Notes: a model not told the origin generated them from the letters alone. DNA of 11,611 bases from an uncultured Oligoflexia bacterium (GCA_950060715.1 CATLVA010000016.1:1-11611), one strand, 5' to 3'. Positions 1 to 7,931 are shown, numbered from the stretch's first letter. Translations and numbers: made by a program.

Positions 1-1081
1 AAAAAGCTTTGATCGCCTTAGGGTAGTCAGTCACAATAACAGGCCCTTGATATTTTTCGTCAGTCAAAAATCGCTCGTGCTCAGTTTGAAGGTCAAGGCC
101 CCACTCCACTGGATGCTCAAACGTTTTACCAGAAGACTTTAAAATATCTACGGCTTCAGTATAAGTAATTTTAGTAAAATTAGAGTTTGCAACTTTCTCT
201 AGCCTATCCTTTAAGCCTTTTTCAATAAACTTATTAAAAAATTCAATTTCCTCAGGACAATTTTCTAGAGCATGTTTGACCATGTATTGAATATAGTCTG
301 CACCAAGTTCAGCAATTTCTTCTAGGTCTGCAAATGCAACCTCTGGCTCAATCATCCAGAACTCAGATAAGTGCCTTGTTGTATTAGAATTCTCTGATCT
401 AAAAGTTGGTCCAAAAGTATAAACACTTCCCATGCTACATGCATAAGCCTCTGCCTCTAATTGCCCTGTAACACAAAGAAAAGCTTCCTTTCCAAAATAA
501 TCTTTTTCCCAAATAACTTTACCTGACTTATCAAGTGGCGGTTTCTCAGCGTTCAAAGTAGAAACTCTGAAAAGCTCCCCAGCACCTTCGGCGTCCATTG
601 CAGTTAATATAGGAGTGTTGATATAGTAGAATCCGCGCTCAGAGAAAAACTTATGGGTCGCTTGCGCCAACTCATGCCTCACTCTAAACACAGCACCAAA
701 GGTATTGGTTCTAGGACGAAGATGCGCTATCTCTCGTAAAAATTCCATCGAAGTTCCCTTCTTTTGAAGCGGGTAGTTCTGAGGAGCAAGACCTAAGATC
801 TCAACTTCTTCAGCTTGAACTTCTACTGGTTGTTTCCCTTGAGACTCAACTAGCTTACCTTTAATCGATAATGAAGAACCAGTAAGACATTTGATAATAT
901 TTTCGTAATCATTTACAGACTCATCAACAACTACTTGTATATCCTGTTGAGTAGAACCGTCATTTAAAACGATAAAACTGAAAGATTTTGATTTCCTTAA
1001 ACTTCTCACCCATCCTTTAACAACGATTTCTTCACCGATAGGCTGATCTTTATAAAGTTTTTTAATAGTTGAACGCTTCAT
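1..1081 (-). CDS. asnS: Asparaginyl-tRNA synthetase, C-terminal end outside the window
   Basis: Charges tRNA-Asn with asparagine in the cytoplasm (class II, subclass IIb aminoacyl-tRNA synthetase). The gene reads leftward from an ATG at 1081 that follows a good ribosome site (AGAGGTAA). 360 codons are visible of the roughly 465 usual in the family. Residues about 17-95 form the OB-fold anticodon-binding domain (KGWVRSLRKSKSFSFIVLNDG). The catalytic domain begins near residue 120 with LRPRTNTFGAVFRVRHEL. Motif 1 holds the NTPIL segment (about 155-159). Motif 2 is at about 227-247 (FRSENSNTTRHLSEFWMIEPE region), where the AsnRS type of sequence is clear. Motif 3 lies beyond the left edge. The PfkB kinase gene lies only 13 nt upstream on the same strand, so co-transcription is likely. 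AspRS is a less likely alternative, because the N-terminal domain and motif 2 both read as AsnRS. Confidence 0.96.
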   Translation of the reverse strand, partial: MKRSTIKKLYKDQPIGEEIVVKGWVRSLRKSKSFSFIVLNDGSTQQDIQVVVDESVNDYENIIKCLTGSSLSIKGKLVESQGKQPVEVQAEEVEILGLAPQNYPLQKKGTSMEFLREIAHLRPRTNTFGAVFRVRHELAQATHKFFSERGFYYINTPILTAMDAEGAGELFRVSTLNAEKPPLDKSGKVIWEKDYFGKEAFLCVTGQLEAEAYACSMGSVYTFGPTFRSENSNTTRHLSEFWMIEPEVAFADLEEIAELGADYIQYMVKHALENCPEEIEFFNKFIEKGLKDRLEKVANSNFTKITYTEAVDILKSSGKTFEHPVEWGLDLQTEHERFLTDEKYQGPVIVTDYPKAIKAF

Positions 1082-1094
1082 GCTTACCTCTATA

Positions 1095-2099
1095 TTATTT
1101 AGCTTGAAAATGTTTTAAAATATCTTTGACTTCAGTCCACTTCAGTCTAGGACCATACTGTTCAACTAGCTTTGAACTAGCTAATGAAGCGAGAGCTCCC
1201 GCACCAGCATAAGACTGCCCATTAGTGATCCCGTACAAAAATGCACCAGCATACATATCACCGGCCCCATTAGTATCAATAGCTGTAACTTGGTGTGGTT
1301 CAATATCGATAAACATCTCACCGTCCCAAATCATTGCTCCGTTTTTACCTTGAGTAATAACGAATTTTTTCGCATATTTTTTTAACTCTTCTCTCGCTGC
1401 TTTCAAATCCTGAGTCTGAGTAAAGTCTAGTGCTTCAGCATCGTTACAAAAGATCAGATCAAGTCCATCACCAATAATCTCAAGCATATTATCTCTGAAG
1501 AATTTAACCATATTTGGATCACTCATTGTAAGTGATGTTTTTACACCATTTTCTCTTGCCAGCTTGACCGCTTTAACAGCAGCTTTTTGTCCTGTTGGCG
1601 AAGCCACAAGATAGCCCTCAACATAAAGCCATTTTGAATTCTTCAAGGCTTCTTCATCAATTTGTTCTTCATTAAGCGTTGCAGTAATACCCAAAAACGT
1701 ATTCATGGTTCTTTCTGCATCATCAGTTACCATAACTAAGCACTTACCTGTTTCACCTGCAGGCAAATTCTCTTTGGTATTTTTTGTATCAACACCGTTT
1801 TCTTTCATATCAGAAAGATAAAAATGCCCAGTTTCATCATCTGCAATTTTAAAAGAGTAAAATGATTTTCCACCAAACTGAGAAACAGCAATTACTGAGT
1901 TTGCAGCACTACCACCACATTGCCTTTTAATCTCACCTTTTTGCGCCTCTGAAAGCTTTGAAACTAATTCTTTTTGACGATCAGACTCAACCAAAGTCAT
2001 TAAACCTTTTTCTATATTATTTTCCCCAAGAAAATTTTCATTAACAAGAAACTCCATATCGACTAGAGCATTACCAATTCCGTAAACATCGTATTTCAT
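1095..2099 (-). CDS. PfkB-family carbohydrate/nucleoside kinase, probably adenosine kinase
   Basis: A 334-residue ribokinase-superfamily protein that probably phosphorylates adenosine to AMP in nucleoside salvage. Visible marks are the N-terminal strand YDVYGIGNALVDMEF, the substrate-side glycine pair in CGGSAANSVIAVSQFGGK (61-78) and the anion-hole/catalytic signature DTNGAGD (275-281), with Asp281 as the expected catalytic base. The segments GKCLVMVTDDAERTMNTFLG and SDPNMVKFFRD match the bacterial proteins usually annotated as adenosine kinase. Substrate choice within PfkB kinases cannot be proved by eye. A longer reading would use a TTG at 2105. I prefer the ATG at 2099 because AAGGA lies 7 nt before it but only 1 nt before the TTG. 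It lies between rsmJ (40-nt gap) and asnS (13-nt gap) on the same strand, probably in one operon. Confidence 0.9.
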   Translation of the reverse strand: MKYDVYGIGNALVDMEFLVNENFLGENNIEKGLMTLVESDRQKELVSKLSEAQKGEIKRQCGGSAANSVIAVSQFGGKSFYSFKIADDETGHFYLSDMKENGVDTKNTKENLPAGETGKCLVMVTDDAERTMNTFLGITATLNEEQIDEEALKNSKWLYVEGYLVASPTGQKAAVKAVKLARENGVKTSLTMSDPNMVKFFRDNMLEIIGDGLDLIFCNDAEALDFTQTQDLKAAREELKKYAKKFVITQGKNGAMIWDGEMFIDIEPHQVTAIDTNGAGDMYAGAFLYGITNGQSYAGAGALASLASSKLVEQYGPRLKWTEVKDILKHFQAK

Positions 2100-2139
2100 G
2101 AACAATCCTTTTTTAATCTCAGTGTTATATCAAATATGC

Positions 2140-2853
2140 TTAATTATTGAAATAAATATCGTAATGAGTGGACTTTCCTTCCACAGTAAAGCTCGCTCCA
2201 GCAATTAGCGGCGGCGCTTTTTGGCTGCGTTTAATCACTAAACGATGACATTTTTGCTTCAAAATAGTGGCGACTGAACTGGCATCTTCATCGGCTCCGA
2301 TCAATTGGCGCATAAAGACCATTTCTTTTTTGCTAGCGGATTTCTTATTAACCGCCTGATACATAGGATCGTAATAGATCACATCAAAACTCTCATCTAA
2401 GCATGCAGAGTTCTGCTCTCGAAAATGAAGAGCACTGAGCTCCTCAAAATTTGCCATTGAGTTTACGATCAAAGCTTGAAGAACGGGGTTTCGTTCACAG
2501 ATTGAGATATTTCTCAGTCCCAACGCCACCATCATTAAAGTATCAGACATTAGTCCTGCAGTGGCATCCAATACCCTAAGGTCTTTATCAGTATCCGTTT
2601 TAACACCTAGCGCCCGAGCGAGATTTTCTTGATAAGGAGATCGTTTGTAGAAAGTCTTTTTATGTTTATCTAAAGTTTGCTTCACAGCAATAGATATAGG
2701 TCCAACTTCACCATGGCTTACCTTCATTACGCCCTGGTCCATTTCGATGACCAACTCAACAGAAGTAAGAGGTGCCAAAATTTTGGACTCTTTCGGGAAT
2801 TTTTTTTCAAAATGTTCAAAACTTACGGTTTCACCGTTGATAACAATTTGCAT
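2140..2853 (-). CDS. rsmJ: 16S rRNA (guanine(1516)-N(2))-methyltransferase RsmJ
   Basis: A 237-residue class I SAM-dependent methyltransferase of the RsmJ (YhiQ, DUF548) family. In E. coli that family makes N2-methylguanosine at position 1516 of 16S rRNA. The C-terminal two thirds carry the family's signature blocks in order: VLDATAGL (94-101, SAM-binding motif I), CERNPVLQALI (119-129), YYDPMY (160-165, catalytic motif IV), KKEMVFMRQLIGADEDA (175-191), RLVIKRSQKAPPL (204-216) and the terminal HYDIYF. The first 60 residues are a poorly conserved N-terminal lobe. Length is close to the E. coli protein (about 250). The ATG at 2853 has no good ribosome site; an AGG lies about 12 nt upstream. It diverges from gcvP and is probably the first gene of the rsmJ-kinase-asnS transcript. 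Confidence 0.92.
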   Translation of the reverse strand: MQIVINGETVSFEHFEKKFPKESKILAPLTSVELVIEMDQGVMKVSHGEVGPISIAVKQTLDKHKKTFYKRSPYQENLARALGVKTDTDKDLRVLDATAGLMSDTLMMVALGLRNISICERNPVLQALIVNSMANFEELSALHFREQNSACLDESFDVIYYDPMYQAVNKKSASKKEMVFMRQLIGADEDASSVATILKQKCHRLVIKRSQKAPPLIAGASFTVEGKSTHYDIYFNN

Positions 2854-2951
2854 TGGTTGATCATGGCCTAAAAATTAATTCATTCAATATTTTTCTCCAT
2901 CACAAATACACGAAAATATGCTATTAAAAAACAATAAAAAGGAATCAATAT

Positions 2952-5909
2952 ATGACTAATAAAAGAGAGCAATTCCCGCACTATATCGGGATTAATAAAG
3001 ATGAGCAGCAAGCGATGCTTAAATCCCTAGGGCTTAATAGCTTAGACGATCTCTACCAGCATATTCCAAATGATGTGAAGCTTGATGAACTAAAAATTGA
3101 AAATGCGATTGAACGTGAAACATTAAAAAAACGCATCACTGAGTTGTCCAATAAAAATAATATTAGAACAAGTTTTATTGGTGATGGCCTCGAAGACTTT
3201 GAAGTACCGCAAGTTACCTACTCCGTTTCTAAGATCAGAGGACTGACAACTGCATATACTCCTTATCAGCCGGAAAGAAGTCAGGGGACACTTCAATCTT
3301 TGTGGATATATCAAAACTTGATTTCTAAACTCACAGGTTTTGAAGCTATTAATGCATCTTTATATGAGCGCTCAACTTGCCTTTTTGAAGCACTTAACTG
3401 TGCTAGTAGGATTGCGAAAAAAAATCAGGTGATAGTAGCGGAGTCTATTTATCCTGGTGATAAAGAAGTTATTGATACTTTGGCCAAAGAGACAAATCTT
3501 GAAATTGTTTATGCTCCTATAGATAAGAAGACAAGTTTACTAGACACCAAGGCATTAGAAACTCTTATAGGAGAATCGACAGCTGCGATTGCTTTTCCTC
3601 AAATTAATAGTTTTGGAATTGTAGAGAATTTTAATGACCTGACAAAATTTGCTCACGATAAAGGAATCCTCGTCATCGCTCTTGCAGACCTTCACGCACT
3701 TTCAGACAATGGACTAGCAGAGCCTGCGACTTGGGGCGAGCGCGGAGCTGATTTACTGGTAGCTGAAGGGCAGTCTCTATGTCTTGCTCCAAACTACGGA
3801 GGACCAGGGCTGGGTATTTTTGGTGTTCGCTATAACGAAAACAATAAAACATTTATCCGCTCGACAGCAGGTCGCTATATTGGAAAAGCAAAAGATATTC
3901 AGGGTCGTGAATGTAAGGCGATTATTCTCTCAACCAGAGAGCAACATATTAGACGTGAAAAAGCCACGTCAAATATCTGTTCAAATCAATCGTTTATAGC
4001 GACTTTATGTGGAGCTGCTCTATTAGAGAAAGGCTCGACTGGTCTGCAAGATGACTTCACGAAAGCCAACCAAATTGCAAGACAAATTGCTAATGAGTTA
4101 ACGACTTTAGAGGGTGTTGATTTAAGATTTGATGGAGCAGTATTTAATAAGCTGTGCCTCAAACTTAATTGTAATGTTGCAGAACTTATCAAAGAAGCTA
4201 TCGAAGCAGACTTACATATCGGAGTGAATATTAGCGGTCGATGCGGCATTGATGAGCAACTGCTCTTGATCACAACCAGTAATCGCCATACAGCTCATGA
4301 CACCCATAAGCTGGTGCGTTTTTTCAAGAAATTCTTTAAGCAAGGATCTATTTCAAACTCATTGAAGTCTATCCCACCTCATCAGCAGAGAAAAACGCAA
4401 ACTAATATTCATAAGATGCAACCACAAGAGATCACTGAATATTATCAAAAACTAGGAAAACAAAACCTTAGTCCGGATGAGGGACTTTATCCTCTTGGAA
4501 GCTGTACCATGAAGTACAACCCTGAACTGAACGAGTGGGCTGCTGGTCTTAACCAATTCACTCAGACTCACCCTCAGGCACCTGAAGCAGATACACAAGG
4601 TAATCTCCAATTAATGTATGAGATTCAAGAAATTTTTAAGGCCATCACAGGTCTTCCTGCTGTCACGACTCAACCAGTTGCGGGAGCTCAGGGGGAATTA
4701 GTTGGAATTAAAATGTTTCAAGCTTACCACCGAGACCACAACCCAACTCAGCCTAGAGATGTCATTTTGATTCCTAGGTCAGCTCACGGAACTAACCCTG
4801 CAACAGCGACCATGGCGGGATATGAAGTTAAAAAAGTGGACGGCAAACAAGTTGGGATAGTAAGCCTTGAAGCAAGTGAATGCGGTCAAATTAACTTTGA
4901 ACAATTTGAAAAGGTTCTAGCTGAATACGGTAACCGTATTGCAGGTATCATGATCACCAACCCTAATACTGCGGGGATTTTTGAAACGAACTTCAAAAAA
5001 ATTGCAGACGCACTACACGAGATCGATGCTCTGGTTTATATGGATGGAGCCAATATGAATGCCATCGCAGGATGGGTTGATCTTTCTAAGATGGGAGTAG
5101 ATGCCGTTCATAATAATCTTCATAAGACTTGGTCAATTCCTCACGGTGGTGGAGGTCCAGGAGATGCTATCGTAGCTGTCAGTGAAAAATTACAGGACTA
5201 TCTTCCGGGTCTTCAATTTGTAAAAGAAAAAGACCATTACAAATCAGTAAGGCCATTGAAGTCGATTGGATCTTTTCATAGACACCATGGGAATTTCGCT
5301 CACAAGGTAAGGGCCTATACCTATTTAAAATATTTAGGTGCTGATGGGATAAAAAGAATGAGTGCCATTGCGGTATTATCTGCGCGCTATCTATATGATA
5401 AGCTCAAACAGACTTACCCTACACTACCAACGAATGCACAAGAAACACCTAGAATGCATGAGTTTATCCTCACGATTTCAGAGGATAGCTTTACTAGGCT
5501 CGCAGGAGCTGGAACTCCAAAGGCTCAGGCCATTGGAAGAATTGGAAAGCTATTCTTAGATCTTGGATTTCACGCCCCTACGGTTGCTTTCCCTGAGCAG
5601 TACGGACTTATGCTAGAGCCTACAGAATCATTTACAAAAGATGAGCTAGATGGGTTTACTGAAGTGGTTGAAACAATTCACCATATTATTAACGAGTACC
5701 CTCAGGTGTTACAAACTGTTCCACACTTCACACCAATTGATCGTGTTGAAGAGGTAGGAGCTAATAAAACCCCTGTTTTGAGTGAAAAGAATTTTAAACT
5801 CGATGAGATTATTGAGGATCGTATTCCAGCTGAAAAACTGAGAAACCTAACGAAAGATCAGATAATTAGCGAAATACTTAAAGCCCACGAAATCAAGCTA
5901 AACGCTTAA
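2952..5909 (+). CDS. gcvP: Glycine decarboxylase (P-protein), GcvPA-GcvPB fusion type
   Basis: A 985-residue PLP enzyme that decarboxylates glycine and passes the aminomethyl group to lipoyl GcvH in the glycine cleavage system. Residues 1-460 look like the GcvPA subunit (FPHYIGINKDEQQAML start, TAYTPYQPERSQG, STREQHIRREKATSNIC). A short linker of about 40 residues follows. Residues about 490-950 look like the GcvPB subunit: PLGSCTMKYNPELNEW (515-530), SAHGTNPATATMAG, DGANMNAIAG (Asp698), NLHKTWSIPHGGGGPG with the PLP lysine at 725, GNFAHKVRAYTYL, and VPHFTPIDRVEEV. The last 30 or so residues are an extra tail. The classical one-piece GcvP of E. coli has different wording in these blocks (MKLNAAAEM). 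The ATG at 2952 has AAGGA 8 nt upstream. The gene stands alone: rsmJ diverges from it and a terminator follows. No gcvT or gcvH is in the window, and the 98-nt leader is too short for a tandem glycine riboswitch. Confidence 0.95.
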   Translation: MTNKREQFPHYIGINKDEQQAMLKSLGLNSLDDLYQHIPNDVKLDELKIENAIERETLKKRITELSNKNNIRTSFIGDGLEDFEVPQVTYSVSKIRGLTTAYTPYQPERSQGTLQSLWIYQNLISKLTGFEAINASLYERSTCLFEALNCASRIAKKNQVIVAESIYPGDKEVIDTLAKETNLEIVYAPIDKKTSLLDTKALETLIGESTAAIAFPQINSFGIVENFNDLTKFAHDKGILVIALADLHALSDNGLAEPATWGERGADLLVAEGQSLCLAPNYGGPGLGIFGVRYNENNKTFIRSTAGRYIGKAKDIQGRECKAIILSTREQHIRREKATSNICSNQSFIATLCGAALLEKGSTGLQDDFTKANQIARQIANELTTLEGVDLRFDGAVFNKLCLKLNCNVAELIKEAIEADLHIGVNISGRCGIDEQLLLITTSNRHTAHDTHKLVRFFKKFFKQGSISNSLKSIPPHQQRKTQTNIHKMQPQEITEYYQKLGKQNLSPDEGLYPLGSCTMKYNPELNEWAAGLNQFTQTHPQAPEADTQGNLQLMYEIQEIFKAITGLPAVTTQPVAGAQGELVGIKMFQAYHRDHNPTQPRDVILIPRSAHGTNPATATMAGYEVKKVDGKQVGIVSLEASECGQINFEQFEKVLAEYGNRIAGIMITNPNTAGIFETNFKKIADALHEIDALVYMDGANMNAIAGWVDLSKMGVDAVHNNLHKTWSIPHGGGGPGDAIVAVSEKLQDYLPGLQFVKEKDHYKSVRPLKSIGSFHRHHGNFAHKVRAYTYLKYLGADGIKRMSAIAVLSARYLYDKLKQTYPTLPTNAQETPRMHEFILTISEDSFTRLAGAGTPKAQAIGRIGKLFLDLGFHAPTVAFPEQYGLMLEPTESFTKDELDGFTEVVETIHHIINEYPQVLQTVPHFTPIDRVEEVGANKTPVLSEKNFKLDEIIEDRIPAEKLRNLTKDQIISEILKAHEIKLNA

Positions 5910-5918
5910 ATTTATTAG

Positions 5919-5950
5919 ATTTGCCGCCCTTTGGGGTGGCAAATTTTCAT
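5919..5950 (+). terminator. Intrinsic terminator after gcvP
   Basis: An 11-bp stem pairs 5919-5929 (ATTTGCCGCCC) with 5934-5944 (GGGTGGCAAAT). It has one G-T wobble (5926/5937), a 4-nt loop and a following T-rich tract (TTTTCATTTT). It begins 10 nt after the gcvP stop codon and separates gcvP from the PilZ gene. Confidence 0.88.
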
Positions 5951-5959
5951 TTTCCCGAC

Positions 5960-5987
5960 TAAACTTATCAAATAAACCTACCGATAA
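5960..5987 (+). promoter_or_regulatory. Candidate sigma-28 (FliA) promoter of the PilZ gene
   Basis: TAAA at 5960-5963 is followed after 16 nt by ACCGATAA at 5980-5987. The flagellar sigma-28 consensus is TAAA-N15-GCCGATAA, so the -35 core is complete, the -10 matches at 7 of 8 positions, and the spacer is 1 nt longer than ideal. The predicted start near 5994-5995 leaves a short leader containing the ribosome site AGGGAG (5997-6002). The site lies between the gcvP terminator and the start of a PilZ protein gene. No convincing sigma-70 promoter is visible in the same gap. CCCT (5990-5993) and AGGG (5997-6000) could pair over a 3-nt loop, but a start at about 5994 would leave out the first arm. 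Confidence 0.55.
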
Positions 5988-6008
5988 ATCCCTCATAGGG
6001 AGTTCAAA

Positions 6009-7178
6009 ATGAATCAAGCCAACAATTCAAGTGAAAATGCTCACGCTTTTGTTTTTACCTCAGAACCTTTATTCGCCAAAATGGTGACGCAAAAGATTGA
6101 CCAAACCTTCAATCACCAGGTTCATGTAAAAGATGACTTTGAAAAATTACTCCACTCTATTACGGAAACTGACAATGCTGTTAAAGTAGAATTTCTAGTA
6201 CTAGATTTAGACTCTCTAGCTGAGTTTCAATTTTCTAGACTATATAGGCTTCTAAGCGCTAAACAAATTCCTTGTTTAATCGCCAGTAGTGATCACTCTA
6301 TCCTGCATAAATTAACTTATGAGATCGATGATAAATTTGTTTCATTTCTACCGAAGTCAATTCTCAATACAATGTTCAAAGAGACATTGATGCTTCTTTT
6401 AGAAAAATGCACGCCGAATGCAAAATTACAAAAAAGAATCAAAGATTTTTCACTAACTAAAAAACCAAAAAGTTTATACTTACTATCAGCTCTCTTATTT
6501 TTAGAGCCTGTATTTAAGGTACTCTACTTAAAAGCTTTAACTGGGTTTACTTGGGATACTGTTTTTAGAACTGTATTTAGTATTGAAGGAATCTGGCCAA
6601 ACGTTGAGTTTTGGCTATTATTTCCTGTGGCCGGTTACGCTCTATTTGCTATCCGTAGTTGGAGTTTTCCATTTTTTATTATGCTTCAGGCCTATAGTTT
6701 GTATAGCTATTTCACTTACGAAGAATTTACATGGCCATATGTAGCGGAGACTCCGCATTTATCTACAACTGTATTACTTGCCTTCAACATGGCCTTAATT
6801 ATTTACTTTTTGACTCCAGAAAACAGGAGACCGTTTTGGAATAAGACTCAAAGAATTTGGAGAGACTCATCTCGCTATGCCACCAATATTAAAACCAGCA
6901 TTCAAAAGGGACAAAAAACTTACAATACCACTATCACCAATATCTCTAAGACTGGAGCTTACTTTACTAGTAAAGAGGAACATAAAGTTGGTGAGCGAAT
7001 GAAGATCAATATTCAAATTGGTGACCGAGAAATGGATATTGATGCTCGTGTAAGAAGAATGCAACCTACGGCCCATAATGAATACCATGGCTATGGTGTT
7101 GAGTTCACCAGTGTTGATAAAGACGATAAGGAATTTATTAAAGATTACGTATCAGGACTTGTACACCGATTACAATAA
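6009..7178 (+). CDS. Membrane protein with degenerate receiver domain, four TM segments and a C-terminal PilZ domain
   Basis: A 389-residue probable cyclic-di-GMP effector in the inner membrane. Residues 12-134 fold like a response-regulator receiver: FVFTSEP (14-20), LVLDLDSL (63-70), IPCLIASSD (87-95), FLPKS (113-117). The usual acidic pair is replaced by Thr17-Ser18, while a candidate Asp66 and Lys116 remain, so ordinary phosphorylation is doubtful. Four hydrophobic segments follow at about 155-178, 199-215, 219-236 and 252-269. The C-terminal PilZ domain (about 283-385) keeps both cyclic-di-GMP motifs: RDSSR (285-289, RxxxR) and NISKTG (311-316, N/DxSxxG). The ATG at 6009 has AGGGAG 6 nt upstream. 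It is preceded by a terminator and a sigma-28-like promoter, which suggests a link to motility. Its 3' end overlaps the convergent phosphodiesterase gene by 9 nt. I cannot name a specific characterised homologue. Confidence 0.85.
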   Translation: MNQANNSSENAHAFVFTSEPLFAKMVTQKIDQTFNHQVHVKDDFEKLLHSITETDNAVKVEFLVLDLDSLAEFQFSRLYRLLSAKQIPCLIASSDHSILHKLTYEIDDKFVSFLPKSILNTMFKETLMLLLEKCTPNAKLQKRIKDFSLTKKPKSLYLLSALLFLEPVFKVLYLKALTGFTWDTVFRTVFSIEGIWPNVEFWLLFPVAGYALFAIRSWSFPFFIMLQAYSLYSYFTYEEFTWPYVAETPHLSTTVLLAFNMALIIYFLTPENRRPFWNKTQRIWRDSSRYATNIKTSIQKGQKTYNTTITNISKTGAYFTSKEEHKVGERMKINIQIGDREMDIDARVRRMQPTAHNEYHGYGVEFTSVDKDDKEFIKDYVSGLVHRLQ

Positions 7179-7931
7179 TTCCCAGGGGTGATTGGTAAAG
7201 ATATACTCCACCCCTCGTGTTAGTTCTCGATCGATAATATTCTTAGACCTTGGATAGCCGACTCCAATTTTCTGATTGGCGCGTAGATGCTCTGCAATTT
7301 TATCTTGTCCCATCAACAGGTAATGACCCATCACACCTGCAAATTCTCCCTTTATCGCAACGTCACTAATTTCATTGAGATTTGTGAGCCCTACGAGAAA
7401 CTTGTATTTACGCGGCAAGGTTGTGAAGCAATCAAAGACTCTAGGATCTAAACTTAAAAAGTGATAATGCTCCCCTGGGTTTAAATTCTTCAAAATAAAA
7501 AGAAGAATTGAATTTTGCTCCTGAACGGCAGGATAATCTTCCCATTTAAGTTCTATAAAAAAATGAAGCTTTCCACCAAACTTCTCCACCACTTCTTCTA
7601 AGGTGGGAATCTCAGGAACTTCTTGGCGCAGTTCACTAAAAGAATGCTCTGAAATTTTGAAATCCCTTTTCCAAATTCGCTCAAGCCCCGGATCATGATG
7701 AACAACCGGAATTAGGTCTTTAGTCCAGCGAATATCGAATTCTATACCGAAAAGGCCTTTATCCAATGCTTTTTCAAAGGCTGCCAGAGTATTCTCTTGG
7801 GTCTCTGAATTATCATGCCATCCTCGATGCGCTACAACCTTTGCCTCACTGCGTCTTGGGTGTTTTCGATAAGGAATATATTTAAAAATCCAATCAATTA
7901 TATAAATCAAAATTTGCTGATATTTAGGCAT
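7170..7931 (-). CDS. Glycerophosphodiester phosphodiesterase family protein
   Basis: A 253-residue GDPD-family TIM-barrel enzyme, expected to hydrolyse glycerophosphodiesters to glycerol-3-phosphate and an alcohol, or a related phosphodiester. Family marks are AHRG (34-37, catalytic His35), QENTLAAFEKAL (45-56), GIEFDIRWTKD (62-72, metal ligands Glu64 and Asp66), VVHHDP (76-81, catalytic His79), IPTLEEV, FIELKW (125-130, Glu127 and Lys129) and the closing YIFTNHPWELL. Residues 5-20 are hydrophobic and aromatic with no cleavage site, so the protein may be membrane-associated by its N-terminus. The same frame stays open back to 8108, but that would run into the divergent histidine kinase gene and its promoter. 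I chose the ATG at 7931, with a weak AGGT about 11 nt upstream. An ATG at 7967 is possible but has no ribosome site. Substrate is not deducible. Confidence 0.9.
   Translation of the reverse strand: MPKYQQILIYIIDWIFKYIPYRKHPRRSEAKVVAHRGWHDNSETQENTLAAFEKALDKGLFGIEFDIRWTKDLIPVVHHDPGLERIWKRDFKISEHSFSELRQEVPEIPTLEEVVEKFGGKLHFFIELKWEDYPAVQEQNSILLFILKNLNPGEHYHFLSLDPRVFDCFTTLPRKYKFLVGLTNLNEISDVAIKGEFAGVMGHYLLMGQDKIAEHLRANQKIGVGYPRSKNIIDRELTRGVEYIFTNHPWELL

Noticed and set aside
2677..2871. Plus-strand open frame of 64 codons over the 5' part of rsmJ
   Set aside because: It lies antisense to a well-supported gene, shows no domain or compositional sign of coding, and is explained as a shadow frame.
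2894..2922. Possible gcvP promoter (TCTCCA, 17 nt, TATGCT)
   Set aside because: The -35 matches only 3 of 6 positions in a very AT-rich gap, so it cannot be told from background.
2854..2951. Glycine riboswitch before gcvP
   Set aside because: The 98-nt gap is shared with a divergent gene, is AT-rich, and shows neither the conserved glycine aptamer core nor room for the usual tandem arrangement.
3986..4273. Minus-strand open frame of 95 codons inside gcvP
   Set aside because: The plus-strand frame encodes conserved GcvPA sequence throughout, and the antisense protein is serine-rich with no recognisable features.
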